Assembly (NCBI GenBank): GCA_902573835.1
Contig: CACGKZ010000003.1
Location: 1 to 64,000 of the forward strand
Origin: an uncultured Pelagibacteraceae bacterium
GTDB lineage: Bacteria > Pseudomonadota > Alphaproteobacteria > Pelagibacterales > Pelagibacteraceae
Direction: 5' to 3'
DNA: 64,000 nt
Positions within the stretch are counted from its first letter, which is position 1. Each line of letters starts with the position of its first letter. The position numbers and the translations under genes were made by a program. Positions 17,719 to 25,458 of this stretch are shown piece after piece. The notes below the pieces were generated by a model, which saw only the letters and a program-made list of their open reading frames with translations, was not told where the DNA came from and did no database searches.

Positions 17719-19175
17719 TGAAAATAAACGTAAGTTTTGAAAATTTTAAAAAAAACCATAAAAAAAAAAAGAGTCAGATCCTATTCGTTGAGGAGAAATG
17801 TTTAAATTATAAAAAGGTTGAGAATATATTTAATTTAATTTTATCAAAGAAAAATAGTTTTATATTCGAGTCTGTGGAAAAGGGGAAAAATAGGGGTAGA
17901 TACACTATCATAGGATACAACCCCGATAAGATTTGGGATTTTAAAAAAAATAATTTAAAAATTTATTATAATTCTAAGGTCAAAAGCTTAAAGGTAAACC
18001 CTCTGAAATATATTAATGATTTAACAAAAAATTTTAAAATTAATTTACCGAAAAAAATACCTTCAATGTCTTCAATGTTAGTAGGTTATTTCTCTTACGA
18101 CATTATAAGGTATATCGAAAAAATTCCTGACCGTTGTAAAGATGATCTTAAAATACCCGATGTTAGAATACTTAGACCAAAAAATATAATAATTTATGAT
18201 AATATAAGAAAGAAAATTTTTTATTTATGTAATATTTTTTCTGATACTAAAATTACAAATTATTTTGAAGAATTCGATAATATCAAAAAAGAATTTAAAA
18301 TACTTAATTTTTACGGTGAAATAAGTTTGCCTAAGAAACTGACATTTAAAAGTAATAAAAATAAAATTAAGTCAAATATAACAAAAAAACAATTTAAAAA
18401 TAAAGTTCTCAAAGCAAAAGCATACATCAAAAAAGGAGATATTTTTCAGGTCGTATTGAGTCAAAGATTTGAAAGAAAATTTGAAAAGAAACCCATAGAA
18501 ATTTATAATTATTTAAGGGAGTCTAACCCGTCTCCTTTTATGTTTTATTTTAACTTTGAAGACTTTAAAATTTTAGGTAGTAGCCCTGAAATTTTAGTAA
18601 GATTAAGAAATGATTTCGTTACAGTTAGACCAATAGCAGGAACAAGACCAAGAGGGAAAAATATAAAACAAGACAAAAAATTTAAAAATGATTTAATTAA
18701 AGATAAGAAAGAGTTAGCTGAACACTTAATGTTATTAGATTTAGGTAGAAATGATGTTGGTAAAGTTTCTAAAATAAATAGCGTAAGAGTCACAGAAAGT
18801 TTCAAAATAGAAAAGTATTCTCATGTAATGCACATAGTTTCAAACGTTGTAGGAAAGTTTAATAAAAAAGTTTCTTCATTTGAAGCATTATTAGCTGGTT
18901 TTCCTGCTGGAACAGTAAGTGGAGCGCCAAAAATTAGAGCTATGGAAATAATTGATGAATTAGAAAAAAACAGAAGAAATTTATATGCTGGAGGCATTGG
19001 ATATTTTACTCCAAATAACGAATTTGACACATGTATAGCTTTAAGAACAGCTTTAATTAAGAATAATAAATTTTTTGTACAAGCCGGAGCCGGTATTGTT
19101 GCTGATAGCAAACCAGAAAAAGAATTTGCTGAAACTGTAAATAAAGCAAAAGCATTAATGAGAGCTGTTGATTAA
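17718..19175 (+). CDS. trpE: Anthranilate synthase component I
   Basis: TrpE makes anthranilate from chorismate using ammonia from TrpG, the first committed step of tryptophan synthesis. The C-terminal chorismate-binding domain shows IFQVVLSQRF, SSPEILVR, PIAGTRPRG, ELAEHLMLLDLGRNDVGKV and FPAGTVSGAPKIRAME. The N-terminal regulatory region has ESVEKGKNRGRYTIIG, where tryptophan feedback binding usually occurs. The length of 485 residues is normal. It is joined end-to-end with trpG (no gap). No leader peptide or attenuator can fit upstream because the gene starts inside the ppiD stop. Confidence 0.96.
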   Translation: MKINVSFENFKKNHKKKKSQILFVEEKCLNYKKVENIFNLILSKKNSFIFESVEKGKNRGRYTIIGYNPDKIWDFKKNNLKIYYNSKVKSLKVNPLKYINDLTKNFKINLPKKIPSMSSMLVGYFSYDIIRYIEKIPDRCKDDLKIPDVRILRPKNIIIYDNIRKKIFYLCNIFSDTKITNYFEEFDNIKKEFKILNFYGEISLPKKLTFKSNKNKIKSNITKKQFKNKVLKAKAYIKKGDIFQVVLSQRFERKFEKKPIEIYNYLRESNPSPFMFYFNFEDFKILGSSPEILVRLRNDFVTVRPIAGTRPRGKNIKQDKKFKNDLIKDKKELAEHLMLLDLGRNDVGKVSKINSVRVTESFKIEKYSHVMHIVSNVVGKFNKKVSSFEALLAGFPAGTVSGAPKIRAMEIIDELEKNRRNLYAGGIGYFTPNNEFDTCIALRTALIKNNKFFVQAGAGIVADSKPEKEFAETVNKAKALMRAVD

Positions 19176-19742
19176 ATGAAAGTTTTATTAATAGATAATT
19201 ACGATAGTTTTACTTATAATTTATATCATTATATTTCTAGATTTAATAAAAATGTAGACGTAATTAGAAATGACAAAATAGATAGTAAAGCTATTTTTAA
19301 AAAAAACTATAAAAAAATAGTTATATCGCCAGGTCCAGGTAATCCAAATCAAGCTGGAAATTGTCTTAAAATCGTAAAAGATGTTTACAAAAAAATTCCA
19401 ATTCTTGGTGTCTGTCTAGGTCATCAAGTTATCGGGCAGGCTTTTGGTGGAAAGATAGTGAGTGCAAATAATTTAATGCATGGGAAAACAAGCAAAATTA
19501 AGCACATAAAAAAAGGATTATTTAAAAACATTAAAAATAATTTTGAAGCCACAAGATACCATAGTTTGGTTGTTGATCGTAAAAGACTATCAAAAAACCT
19601 GATAATTACTGCAGAAACAAAAAATAGGACTATTATGGGTCTAATGCATAAATACTACAATATTCATGGCTTTCAATTTCATCCTGAGAGTATTAGTACT
19701 AAAGTGGGAATGAAATTAATTGAAAATTTTATAAAAAATTAA
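19176..19742 (+). CDS. trpG: Anthranilate synthase component II (glutamine amidotransferase)
   Basis: TrpG hydrolyses glutamine and channels ammonia to TrpE. This class I amidotransferase has the nucleophile C80 in LGVCLGHQ, the catalytic H168 and E170 in QFHPES, and the opening LLIDNYDSFTYNL characteristic of TrpG/PabA. It is 188 residues, the usual size. It follows trpE with zero spacing and precedes trpD by one base. The same subunit may also serve 4-amino-4-deoxychorismate synthase, since such sharing is common in small genomes; no pabA is visible here. Confidence 0.95.
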   Translation: MKVLLIDNYDSFTYNLYHYISRFNKNVDVIRNDKIDSKAIFKKNYKKIVISPGPGNPNQAGNCLKIVKDVYKKIPILGVCLGHQVIGQAFGGKIVSANNLMHGKTSKIKHIKKGLFKNIKNNFEATRYHSLVVDRKRLSKNLIITAETKNRTIMGLMHKYYNIHGFQFHPESISTKVGMKLIENFIKN

Positions 19743-19743
19743 A

Positions 19744-20739
19744 ATGTCAAATATCAAAGAAAAGTTAAAAAAAGGTCAAAACCTTTCTTTTGAAGAAAGT
19801 AAAATTCTTTTTTCAGAGCTTATGGAAGGTAAACATGATGAACGTTCGATAATAGATATAATGGAAAATCTTTTAGCTAAAGGTGAAACAAAAGATGAGC
19901 TTGCAGGTGGTATTTATATACTTAGAAAAAAAGCGATCAAAGTAAATACAGATGAAAATACTATAGATACATGCGGCACTGGTGGTGACGGTCAGAACTC
20001 ACTTAATATTTCTACTGCTGCAGCTATAGTTTTAGCGAGTATGGGTGTAAAAGTCGCTAAGCACGGCAATAAGGCTGTCTCATCAAATTGCGGCTCAGCA
20101 GACGTCCTTGAGGCTTTAAAAATTAATATTAATTTGAATCCAAAAGAAGCCGAGGAAAGTATTAAAAAATTTAATTTTGCTTTTATGTTTGCTCCGAATT
20201 ATCACTCTGCGATGAAACATGTTGGACCTGCTAGAAAAAAAATGGGAAAAAAAACAATATTTAATTTAATTGGTCCTTTGAGTAGTCCTGCACAAGTAAA
20301 AAGACAGGTAGTTGGAGTATTTGATAAAAAATGGATGAAACCATTTGCAGAAGCTTTAAAAGAAAATGGTGTTGTCCATGCATATATTGTTCATAGCGAT
20401 GATGGAATGGATGAAATTTCCCCATTTGAAAAAACAAATGTGGTGGAGCTAAAGGGTAAGAGCATAACGCAATTTACAGTAGATCCAAAAGATCTTGGCA
20501 TAAGTTCTACCAACAGAGAAACTTTGAAAGGGAAAAATGCTGAATATAATTCTGAAAAAATTATTGAAATTTATAAAGGAAAAAATAACGAATTTTCTCA
20601 ATCTGTAGCCTTAAATGTTGCTGCGGGTTTGGTAGTTTCTGGTAAAGAAAATGATTTTAAAATAGCTTATGAAAATGCTACCGAACATTTAAATTCGGGT
20701 AATGTTTTTAAACATTTGACCAAAATTCAATTTAATTAA
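19744..20739 (+). CDS. trpD: Anthranilate phosphoribosyltransferase
   Basis: TrpD transfers phosphoribose from PRPP to anthranilate. The PRPP-binding signature DTCGTGGDGQNS (76-87) and the KHGNKAVSSNCGSADVLEAL segment are present, with the Mg-binding DGMDE motif further on. At 331 residues it is the standard stand-alone form, not fused to trpG. It overlaps the trpC start by one base. Codon and base composition match the neighbours. Confidence 0.96.
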   Translation: MSNIKEKLKKGQNLSFEESKILFSELMEGKHDERSIIDIMENLLAKGETKDELAGGIYILRKKAIKVNTDENTIDTCGTGGDGQNSLNISTAAAIVLASMGVKVAKHGNKAVSSNCGSADVLEALKININLNPKEAEESIKKFNFAFMFAPNYHSAMKHVGPARKKMGKKTIFNLIGPLSSPAQVKRQVVGVFDKKWMKPFAEALKENGVVHAYIVHSDDGMDEISPFEKTNVVELKGKSITQFTVDPKDLGISSTNRETLKGKNAEYNSEKIIEIYKGKNNEFSQSVALNVAAGLVVSGKENDFKIAYENATEHLNSGNVFKHLTKIQFN

Positions 20740-21530
20740 TGAAAAATATATTAGAAAAAATTGTTAATGATAAAAAAGAATCTTTAGATTTAATCAAAAA
20801 AGGTAAGTCTTTAGATGCGCTAGAAAAAAACATTAAAAATCAAATTTTTTATAATTTTAAAAAAGCAATTCAAAAAAATAAAGGCATTTCAGTAATATCT
20901 GAAGTAAAAAAAGCAAGTCCGTCCGCAGGCGTTCTTATTGATAATTTTAATCATTTGGAAATAGCGAAAATGTATGTCGAAAACGGTGCTACTTGTCTTT
21001 CAGTTTTGACGGAGGAGAAGTATTTTTTGGGTAAATTTGAGTATATTCAAGATATTAAAAAAAAGTTTAAAATTCCTATTCTGGCAAAAGACTTTTTTAT
21101 AGATCCTTATCAAATACCTTTAGCTAAAAGTTTTGGAAGTGATTGTATATTAATAATTATTGCTGCTTTAAATGGTAGTCAAGCTGATGAAATATATTCA
21201 GAGGCTTTAAAACATAATCTTTCTGTTATAGTAGAGGTACATGATATTAAAGAGGCCGAGATGGCATTAAAATATGATCAGGCTTTGATTGGAATTAACA
21301 ATAGAAATTTAAAGACTTTGGATGTTTCTATAAATAATACGATTTCGATTTTTGAAGTTGTCAAAGCACATAAAGGACCTCTTTTGTCTGAAAGCGGAAT
21401 AAGGGATGAAAAAGATGCACAATATATTTATGAAAAAACAGGTATTAAAAATTTTCTAATTGGAGAATCACTTTTAAAATCCGACAATCCTAGTGAATTA
21501 ATGAAAAGATTAATTCAAATAACTCAATAA
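20739..21530 (+). CDS. trpC: Indole-3-glycerol phosphate synthase
   Basis: TrpC closes the indole ring to form indole-3-glycerol phosphate. It is a TIM barrel with the conserved segments SVISEVKKASPSAG (catalytic Glu/Lys), ILAKDFFIDPYQI, IVEVHD, IGINNRNLKTL and LLSESGI. The 263-residue length indicates a monofunctional enzyme without a fused TrpF. trpF, trpB and trpA are not in this window, as in other alphaproteobacteria where they form a second cluster. In many relatives moaC and moeA follow; here lexA follows after a 70-base gap. Confidence 0.96.
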   Translation: MKNILEKIVNDKKESLDLIKKGKSLDALEKNIKNQIFYNFKKAIQKNKGISVISEVKKASPSAGVLIDNFNHLEIAKMYVENGATCLSVLTEEKYFLGKFEYIQDIKKKFKIPILAKDFFIDPYQIPLAKSFGSDCILIIIAALNGSQADEIYSEALKHNLSVIVEVHDIKEAEMALKYDQALIGINNRNLKTLDVSINNTISIFEVVKAHKGPLLSESGIRDEKDAQYIYEKTGIKNFLIGESLLKSDNPSELMKRLIQITQ

Positions 21531-21563
21531 AACTAGCACTTATTTGAAGTTGTAATTTAAAAA

Positions 21564-21578
21564 GAACTTTTATAGAAC
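21564..21578 (+). promoter_or_regulatory. LexA binding site (SOS box)
   Basis: GAAC (21564-21567) and GAAC (21575-21578) are separated by exactly 7 bases, which is the reverse complement of the GTTC-N7-GTTC direct-repeat SOS box known for alphaproteobacterial LexA. A further GTTC lies at 21596-21599, just before the start codon. The site is 23-37 bases upstream of the lexA ATG, where bound LexA would block its own transcription. Confidence 0.8.
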
Positions 21579-21600
21579 ATAGATGTACGAGGTTTGTTCT

Positions 21601-22275
21601 ATGCTTACAAAAAAACAAAAAAACTTATTAATATTTATTAATAAAAAAATCAGATCTTCAGGTATTTCTCCTTCTTATGAAGAAATGAAAAATTCACTCA
21701 ACTTGAAGTCGAAATCTGGTATTCACAGATTAATAAGTGCTCTAGAAGAAAGGGGTTTTGTAAAAAGATTAGCTCATAAAGCGAGAGCTTTAGAAGTGGT
21801 TAAGCTCCCAGAAAATGCTAGCGCTAATGATATTTTTAATTCTTTCACACCAAGCGTAATTAAAGGTGGTTTAGATAAATCTAAAAGCAGCTCTTCTAAA
21901 GTTTCTGTCTTGGGAAGTATTGCAGCTGGTACACCAATAGAAGCTATACAACATGAAGTTGATAAAGTTGCTTTACCAGAAGATTTGCAAAAAAATGGTG
22001 AATATTTTGGTTTAAAAGTTAAAGGCGACTCTATGATTGAAGCTGGAATAAATGACGGTGATACAGTAATTATAAAAAAAACATCTACAGCTGACACGGG
22101 ACAAATTGCTGTAGTGCTTATCGATGAACAAGAGGCTACCCTTAAAAGAATAAGAAAAAAAGGTAATACAATTGCTTTAGAGGCCGCTAACAAAAATTAC
22201 GATACTAAAATATACGCTTCTAATAGAATAAAAATCCAAGGAAGATTAATTTCTTTGTATAGAAACTTTCACTAA
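21601..22275 (+). CDS. lexA: LexA repressor
   Basis: LexA represses SOS genes and self-cleaves when stimulated by RecA-DNA filaments. The N-terminal winged helix-turn-helix starts MLTKKQKNLL; the cleavage site is A109-G110 (SIAAGTP), and the Ser-Lys dyad is S144 (KGDSMIEAG) and K182 (TLKR). The protein is 224 residues. I chose the ATG at 21601 over the in-frame ATG at 21583 because family members begin here, a GAGG Shine-Dalgarno (21589-21592) is 8 bases upstream, and the earlier start would place coding sequence inside the operator region. Autoregulation is indicated by the SOS box. Confidence 0.95.
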   Translation: MLTKKQKNLLIFINKKIRSSGISPSYEEMKNSLNLKSKSGIHRLISALEERGFVKRLAHKARALEVVKLPENASANDIFNSFTPSVIKGGLDKSKSSSSKVSVLGSIAAGTPIEAIQHEVDKVALPEDLQKNGEYFGLKVKGDSMIEAGINDGDTVIIKKTSTADTGQIAVVLIDEQEATLKRIRKKGNTIALEAANKNYDTKIYASNRIKIQGRLISLYRNFH

Positions 22276-22294
22276 AATAGTCTAAAAATATTGA

Positions 22295-23686
22295 ATGTCT
22301 TTTAATTGTAGGTTTGCTCCATCCCCTACTGGTCCACTTCATATTGGAGGTGTCAGAACAGCTTTATTTAATTGGTTGTTGGCTAGAAAAAATAAAGGCA
22401 AATTTTTTCTTAGAATAGAAGATACAGATAAAGAGAGATCTAAAAATGAATTTAAACTTCAAATTATAAATTCCTTGAAGTGGTTAAGTATTGATTATGA
22501 TGGAAACGAATATATTCAATCTAAAAATATATCTAAACATATTTCTGTAGCGGAAGAACTGATTAAAAAGGGATTTGCATATGCATGCTATTGTTCGGAA
22601 GATGAAATAAATGAACAAAAAGAAAAATGTAAAAAACAAGGTATTCCTTTTGTTTACAATAGAAAATGGAGAGACCCAAAAGATTTAAAAATACCAAAAG
22701 ATGTTAAACCAGTAATAAGATTCAAAAGTAAAATTTCTGGAAACACTGCTATCAGCGATTTAGTTCAAGGAGTAAGAAATATATCAAACTCTACTATTGA
22801 AGACTTTGTCATTTTAAGAAAAGATAAATCACCTACCTATCAGCTATCCGCAACTGTAGATGACCATGAAATGAAAATAACTCACGTGATAAGAGGTGAT
22901 GATCATATGATTAATTCATTTAAGCAAAAACAAATTTATGATGCAATGGGATGGGAAGTTCCAAAATTTGCTCATATACCTTTAATTCATAGTGAGAAAG
23001 GTAAAAAACTTTCCAAAAGAGACAACGCATCAACAATAAATGATTATATAAAAATTGGTATCATTCCAGAAGCTTTAAGAAATTATTTATTAAGATTAGG
23101 TTGGTCCTACAAAGATAAAGAAATTTTTTCACTTAAAGAAAGTATAGAGTTATTTAATTTTGAGGGAATAGGTAGATCACCCTCTAAACTAGATATGTCT
23201 AGAATTTTGTCGATGAATGAAACTTATATAAAATCTATGGACGAAAAAGAATTGTTCGATAAACTGTTAGAATTTTCTAATAAATTCAAAACAAATATTG
23301 ATAAATCTAAAGAAAGTATAATTTTAAAGTCATTAAATTTTTTAAAAAATAAAGCAAAAACACTCGAAGATATCTTTAATAATTCAAGCTATATCCTTAA
23401 TGATAACTTGAAGATATCAAGTGAGGATAAATCTTTAATTGATAAAAAATCTCAAGATATTATTAAAAATTTTATAGAAGATTTCGAAGCATTAAAAGAT
23501 TTAAATAAGACAAGCTTAGAGCCAATTATTAAAAATTTAATCGATAAACACAAAACTAACTTTAAAGGTGTTGGACAACCATTAAGAATTGGCTTAGTTG
23601 GTACAAAATTTGGGCCTGGTATTTATGACGTTATTTTATCTTTAGATAAAACTACTGTAATAAACAGGTTAAAAAAATTAGTCTAA
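22295..23686 (+). CDS. gltX: Glutamyl-tRNA synthetase
   Basis: This class I synthetase charges tRNA-Glu. The HIGH-type motif is PLHIGGVRTA (14-23), and the KMSKS-type loop is KKLSKRDN. At 463 residues it is full length. It lacks an obvious Cys/His zinc ribbon set beyond the CYCSEDE segment. Depending on which amidotransferases the genome has, it may also mischarge tRNA-Gln; that cannot be judged here. It sits 19 bases after lexA and overlaps the next gene by one base. Confidence 0.96.
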   Translation: MSFNCRFAPSPTGPLHIGGVRTALFNWLLARKNKGKFFLRIEDTDKERSKNEFKLQIINSLKWLSIDYDGNEYIQSKNISKHISVAEELIKKGFAYACYCSEDEINEQKEKCKKQGIPFVYNRKWRDPKDLKIPKDVKPVIRFKSKISGNTAISDLVQGVRNISNSTIEDFVILRKDKSPTYQLSATVDDHEMKITHVIRGDDHMINSFKQKQIYDAMGWEVPKFAHIPLIHSEKGKKLSKRDNASTINDYIKIGIIPEALRNYLLRLGWSYKDKEIFSLKESIELFNFEGIGRSPSKLDMSRILSMNETYIKSMDEKELFDKLLEFSNKFKTNIDKSKESIILKSLNFLKNKAKTLEDIFNNSSYILNDNLKISSEDKSLIDKKSQDIIKNFIEDFEALKDLNKTSLEPIIKNLIDKHKTNFKGVGQPLRIGLVGTKFGPGIYDVILSLDKTTVINRLKKLV

Positions 23687-24348
23687 TGTCAAAACCATAT
23701 TTATTTAGTCCAAGTGAATTTGCTTTTGGATATTCAGGTTGCAAAAGATGTTACTACGATCTAAAGGTTAATGATATAAGAATAAATTTTGGTTTTCCGA
23801 CTATATTTTCAAAGATAGATTCAATTCAAAAAAAATTTTATCACAATAAATCCTCAAAATTTTTAAATTCTAATAAAGTGCCTGATGGAATAATAAAAAC
23901 AGATTACGCAAAGCTACATAAATCTGAAGTTCTTTATGATCATAAAGATAGAGCGTTTCAATTAAGAGGTAAAATCGACGCTTACATTGATCATAAAGAT
24001 TTTTTTTCAATAATAGATTTTAAGGTAACAAACATAACTGAAAAAAAATCATTAACATATATGACACAATTGAATAGTTATGCAATTATGTTTGAAAAAC
24101 CAGATCAAAACTATTTAAAATTAAATCCAGTAAAAAACCTAGGAATTTTTTGCTTTGAGCCAGAAAATTTAATATTAAAAAATACACCAGCACTTGAAAT
24201 GTCTACACAATATTTTGAAATCAAAAGAAATGATAATTTATACTTAAAATTTATAACTGACGTAATAGATTTTTTAGAAGGTGATATCCCAGGTCTAAAT
24301 AACGAATGTAGTCTTTGTAATTTAAAATTACAGACTTTTCCTAAGTGA
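23686..24348 (+). CDS. PD-(D/E)XK nuclease-family protein with four conserved-looking cysteines
   Basis: The 220-residue protein has no name I can give with confidence. It shows the core of a RecB/Cas4-like PD-(D/E)XK nuclease: GKID (95-98, with D98), DFK (111-113) and a following QLNSY (128-132). The N-terminus SPSEFAFGYSGCKRCYYDL resembles the opening of RecB-like nuclease domains, and cysteine pairs C19/C22 and C208/C211 flank the nuclease core. That arrangement resembles the Fe-S cluster clasp of Cas4 and AddB, though those use a one-plus-three pattern. I infer a DNA-end processing or repair nuclease. It overlaps gltX by one base and converges on lpxB with a 21-base overlap. Confidence 0.7.
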   Translation: MSKPYLFSPSEFAFGYSGCKRCYYDLKVNDIRINFGFPTIFSKIDSIQKKFYHNKSSKFLNSNKVPDGIIKTDYAKLHKSEVLYDHKDRAFQLRGKIDAYIDHKDFFSIIDFKVTNITEKKSLTYMTQLNSYAIMFEKPDQNYLKLNPVKNLGIFCFEPENLILKNTPALEMSTQYFEIKRNDNLYLKFITDVIDFLEGDIPGLNNECSLCNLKLQTFPK

Positions 24349-25458
24349 GTCCGCAGCCAAGTCGGTCGGCAGGTTTTTGGTTCTAAAGCTTTCTAAAACT
24401 TTTTCGGTATTAGAAATTTGTTTTTTTATTTTGTTTTGATCTTCTAAAAAACTAGAAACTAATTTATAAATTTCTTTAGGGTTACATTTTGATTGTAATA
24501 ATTCAGGAATAATCATCTGTCCTGCAGCTATATTTAATATATTTGCATACTTTATTTTTACTAACATTTTTATAATTAAAAAATTTATAAAATTCATCTT
24601 GTAAATAATTATTGACGGTATTTTTCTTTTGCTAATTTCAAGAGAAATAGTACCAGATTTTGAAACAGCAAAAACTGATTTTTTTAGTATGTGATCTTTA
24701 ATTTTATCATCAGAAATAATTTCTGTATTGTTAATTTGGCTTTTATTAATTATTTTTTCTAAATTAGATCTTTGAGCTTTTGTAGAATGAAAAACATATA
24801 AAAAATCTTCATACTTTTCATTCATGAGTTTAATAAACTCCAATAATATTGGAGTAAGTTTTTTTACTTCGCTATCTCTACTTCCTGAAAAAATAGAAAT
24901 AATTGCTTTATTTTTTTTGATAACCTGGTTAAGTTCAATCTTGTCTTCCTTGTTGTTTTCTAAAAGTGGGTGACCAACAAACTCACAACTTACATTTTCC
25001 TTTTCCCAATATTTTTTTTCAAATTTGAATAAAAGCAAAATATGATCGATAAATTTTTTAATTTTCTTTACTCTTCCCTCTCTCCACACCCAAACCTGTG
25101 GGGCTACAAAATGTATTGTTTTTATTTTAGGTAAGTTATTTTTTACCTTTTCAGCAACTCGTAATGTGAAATCTGGACTGTCTACTGAAAACAAAATATC
25201 TGGGTTAAATTCTATTATTTTTTTAGTAGTTTCATTTATTTTTCTCTTAATTTTAAATAAATTTAGTATTACTCGAGTAAAACCAAGGTATGTAACTTCG
25301 CTAAGTTTTGAGATTGAATTTATTCCTAAAGATTTAAGTTCTTCCCCGCCCAAACAAAGATAGGTGATACTGGGATCTTTAATTTTTAATTTTGAAATTA
25401 CTTTAGCAGCTAATTTGTCGCCTGAAGGTTCACCTGTTAAAATAAAAATTTTCTTCAT
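24328..25458 (-). CDS. lpxB: Lipid-A-disaccharide synthase
   Basis: LpxB joins UDP-2,3-diacylglucosamine and lipid X to form the tetraacyl disaccharide of lipid A at the inner face of the inner membrane. The opening ILTGEPSGDKLAA (6-18) is the family signature, and the segments PQVWVWREGR and FVGHPLLE match the GT-B fold glycosyltransferase. The length of 376 residues is typical. It is the last gene of the minus-strand rpsB-lpxB run and overlaps the upstream sugar dehydrogenase gene by 4 bases. The end overlaps a convergent gene. Confidence 0.95.
   Translation of the reverse strand: MKKIFILTGEPSGDKLAAKVISKLKIKDPSITYLCLGGEELKSLGINSISKLSEVTYLGFTRVILNLFKIKRKINETTKKIIEFNPDILFSVDSPDFTLRVAEKVKNNLPKIKTIHFVAPQVWVWREGRVKKIKKFIDHILLLFKFEKKYWEKENVSCEFVGHPLLENNKEDKIELNQVIKKNKAIISIFSGSRDSEVKKLTPILLEFIKLMNEKYEDFLYVFHSTKAQRSNLEKIINKSQINNTEIISDDKIKDHILKKSVFAVSKSGTISLEISKRKIPSIIIYKMNFINFLIIKMLVKIKYANILNIAAGQMIIPELLQSKCNPKEIYKLVSSFLEDQNKIKKQISNTEKVLESFRTKNLPTDLAADSLRKSL

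Noticed and set aside
21583-21600. Upstream in-frame ATG for lexA
   Set aside because: It lies 5 bases after the SOS box, has no Shine-Dalgarno, and LexA proteins start at the next Met (MLTKKQ), which has a GAGG 8 bases upstream.
21774-22193. 139-codon open frame antisense to lexA
   Set aside because: It is a shadow of the LexA reading frame; the composition is driven by the opposite strand and nothing in it resembles a protein family.
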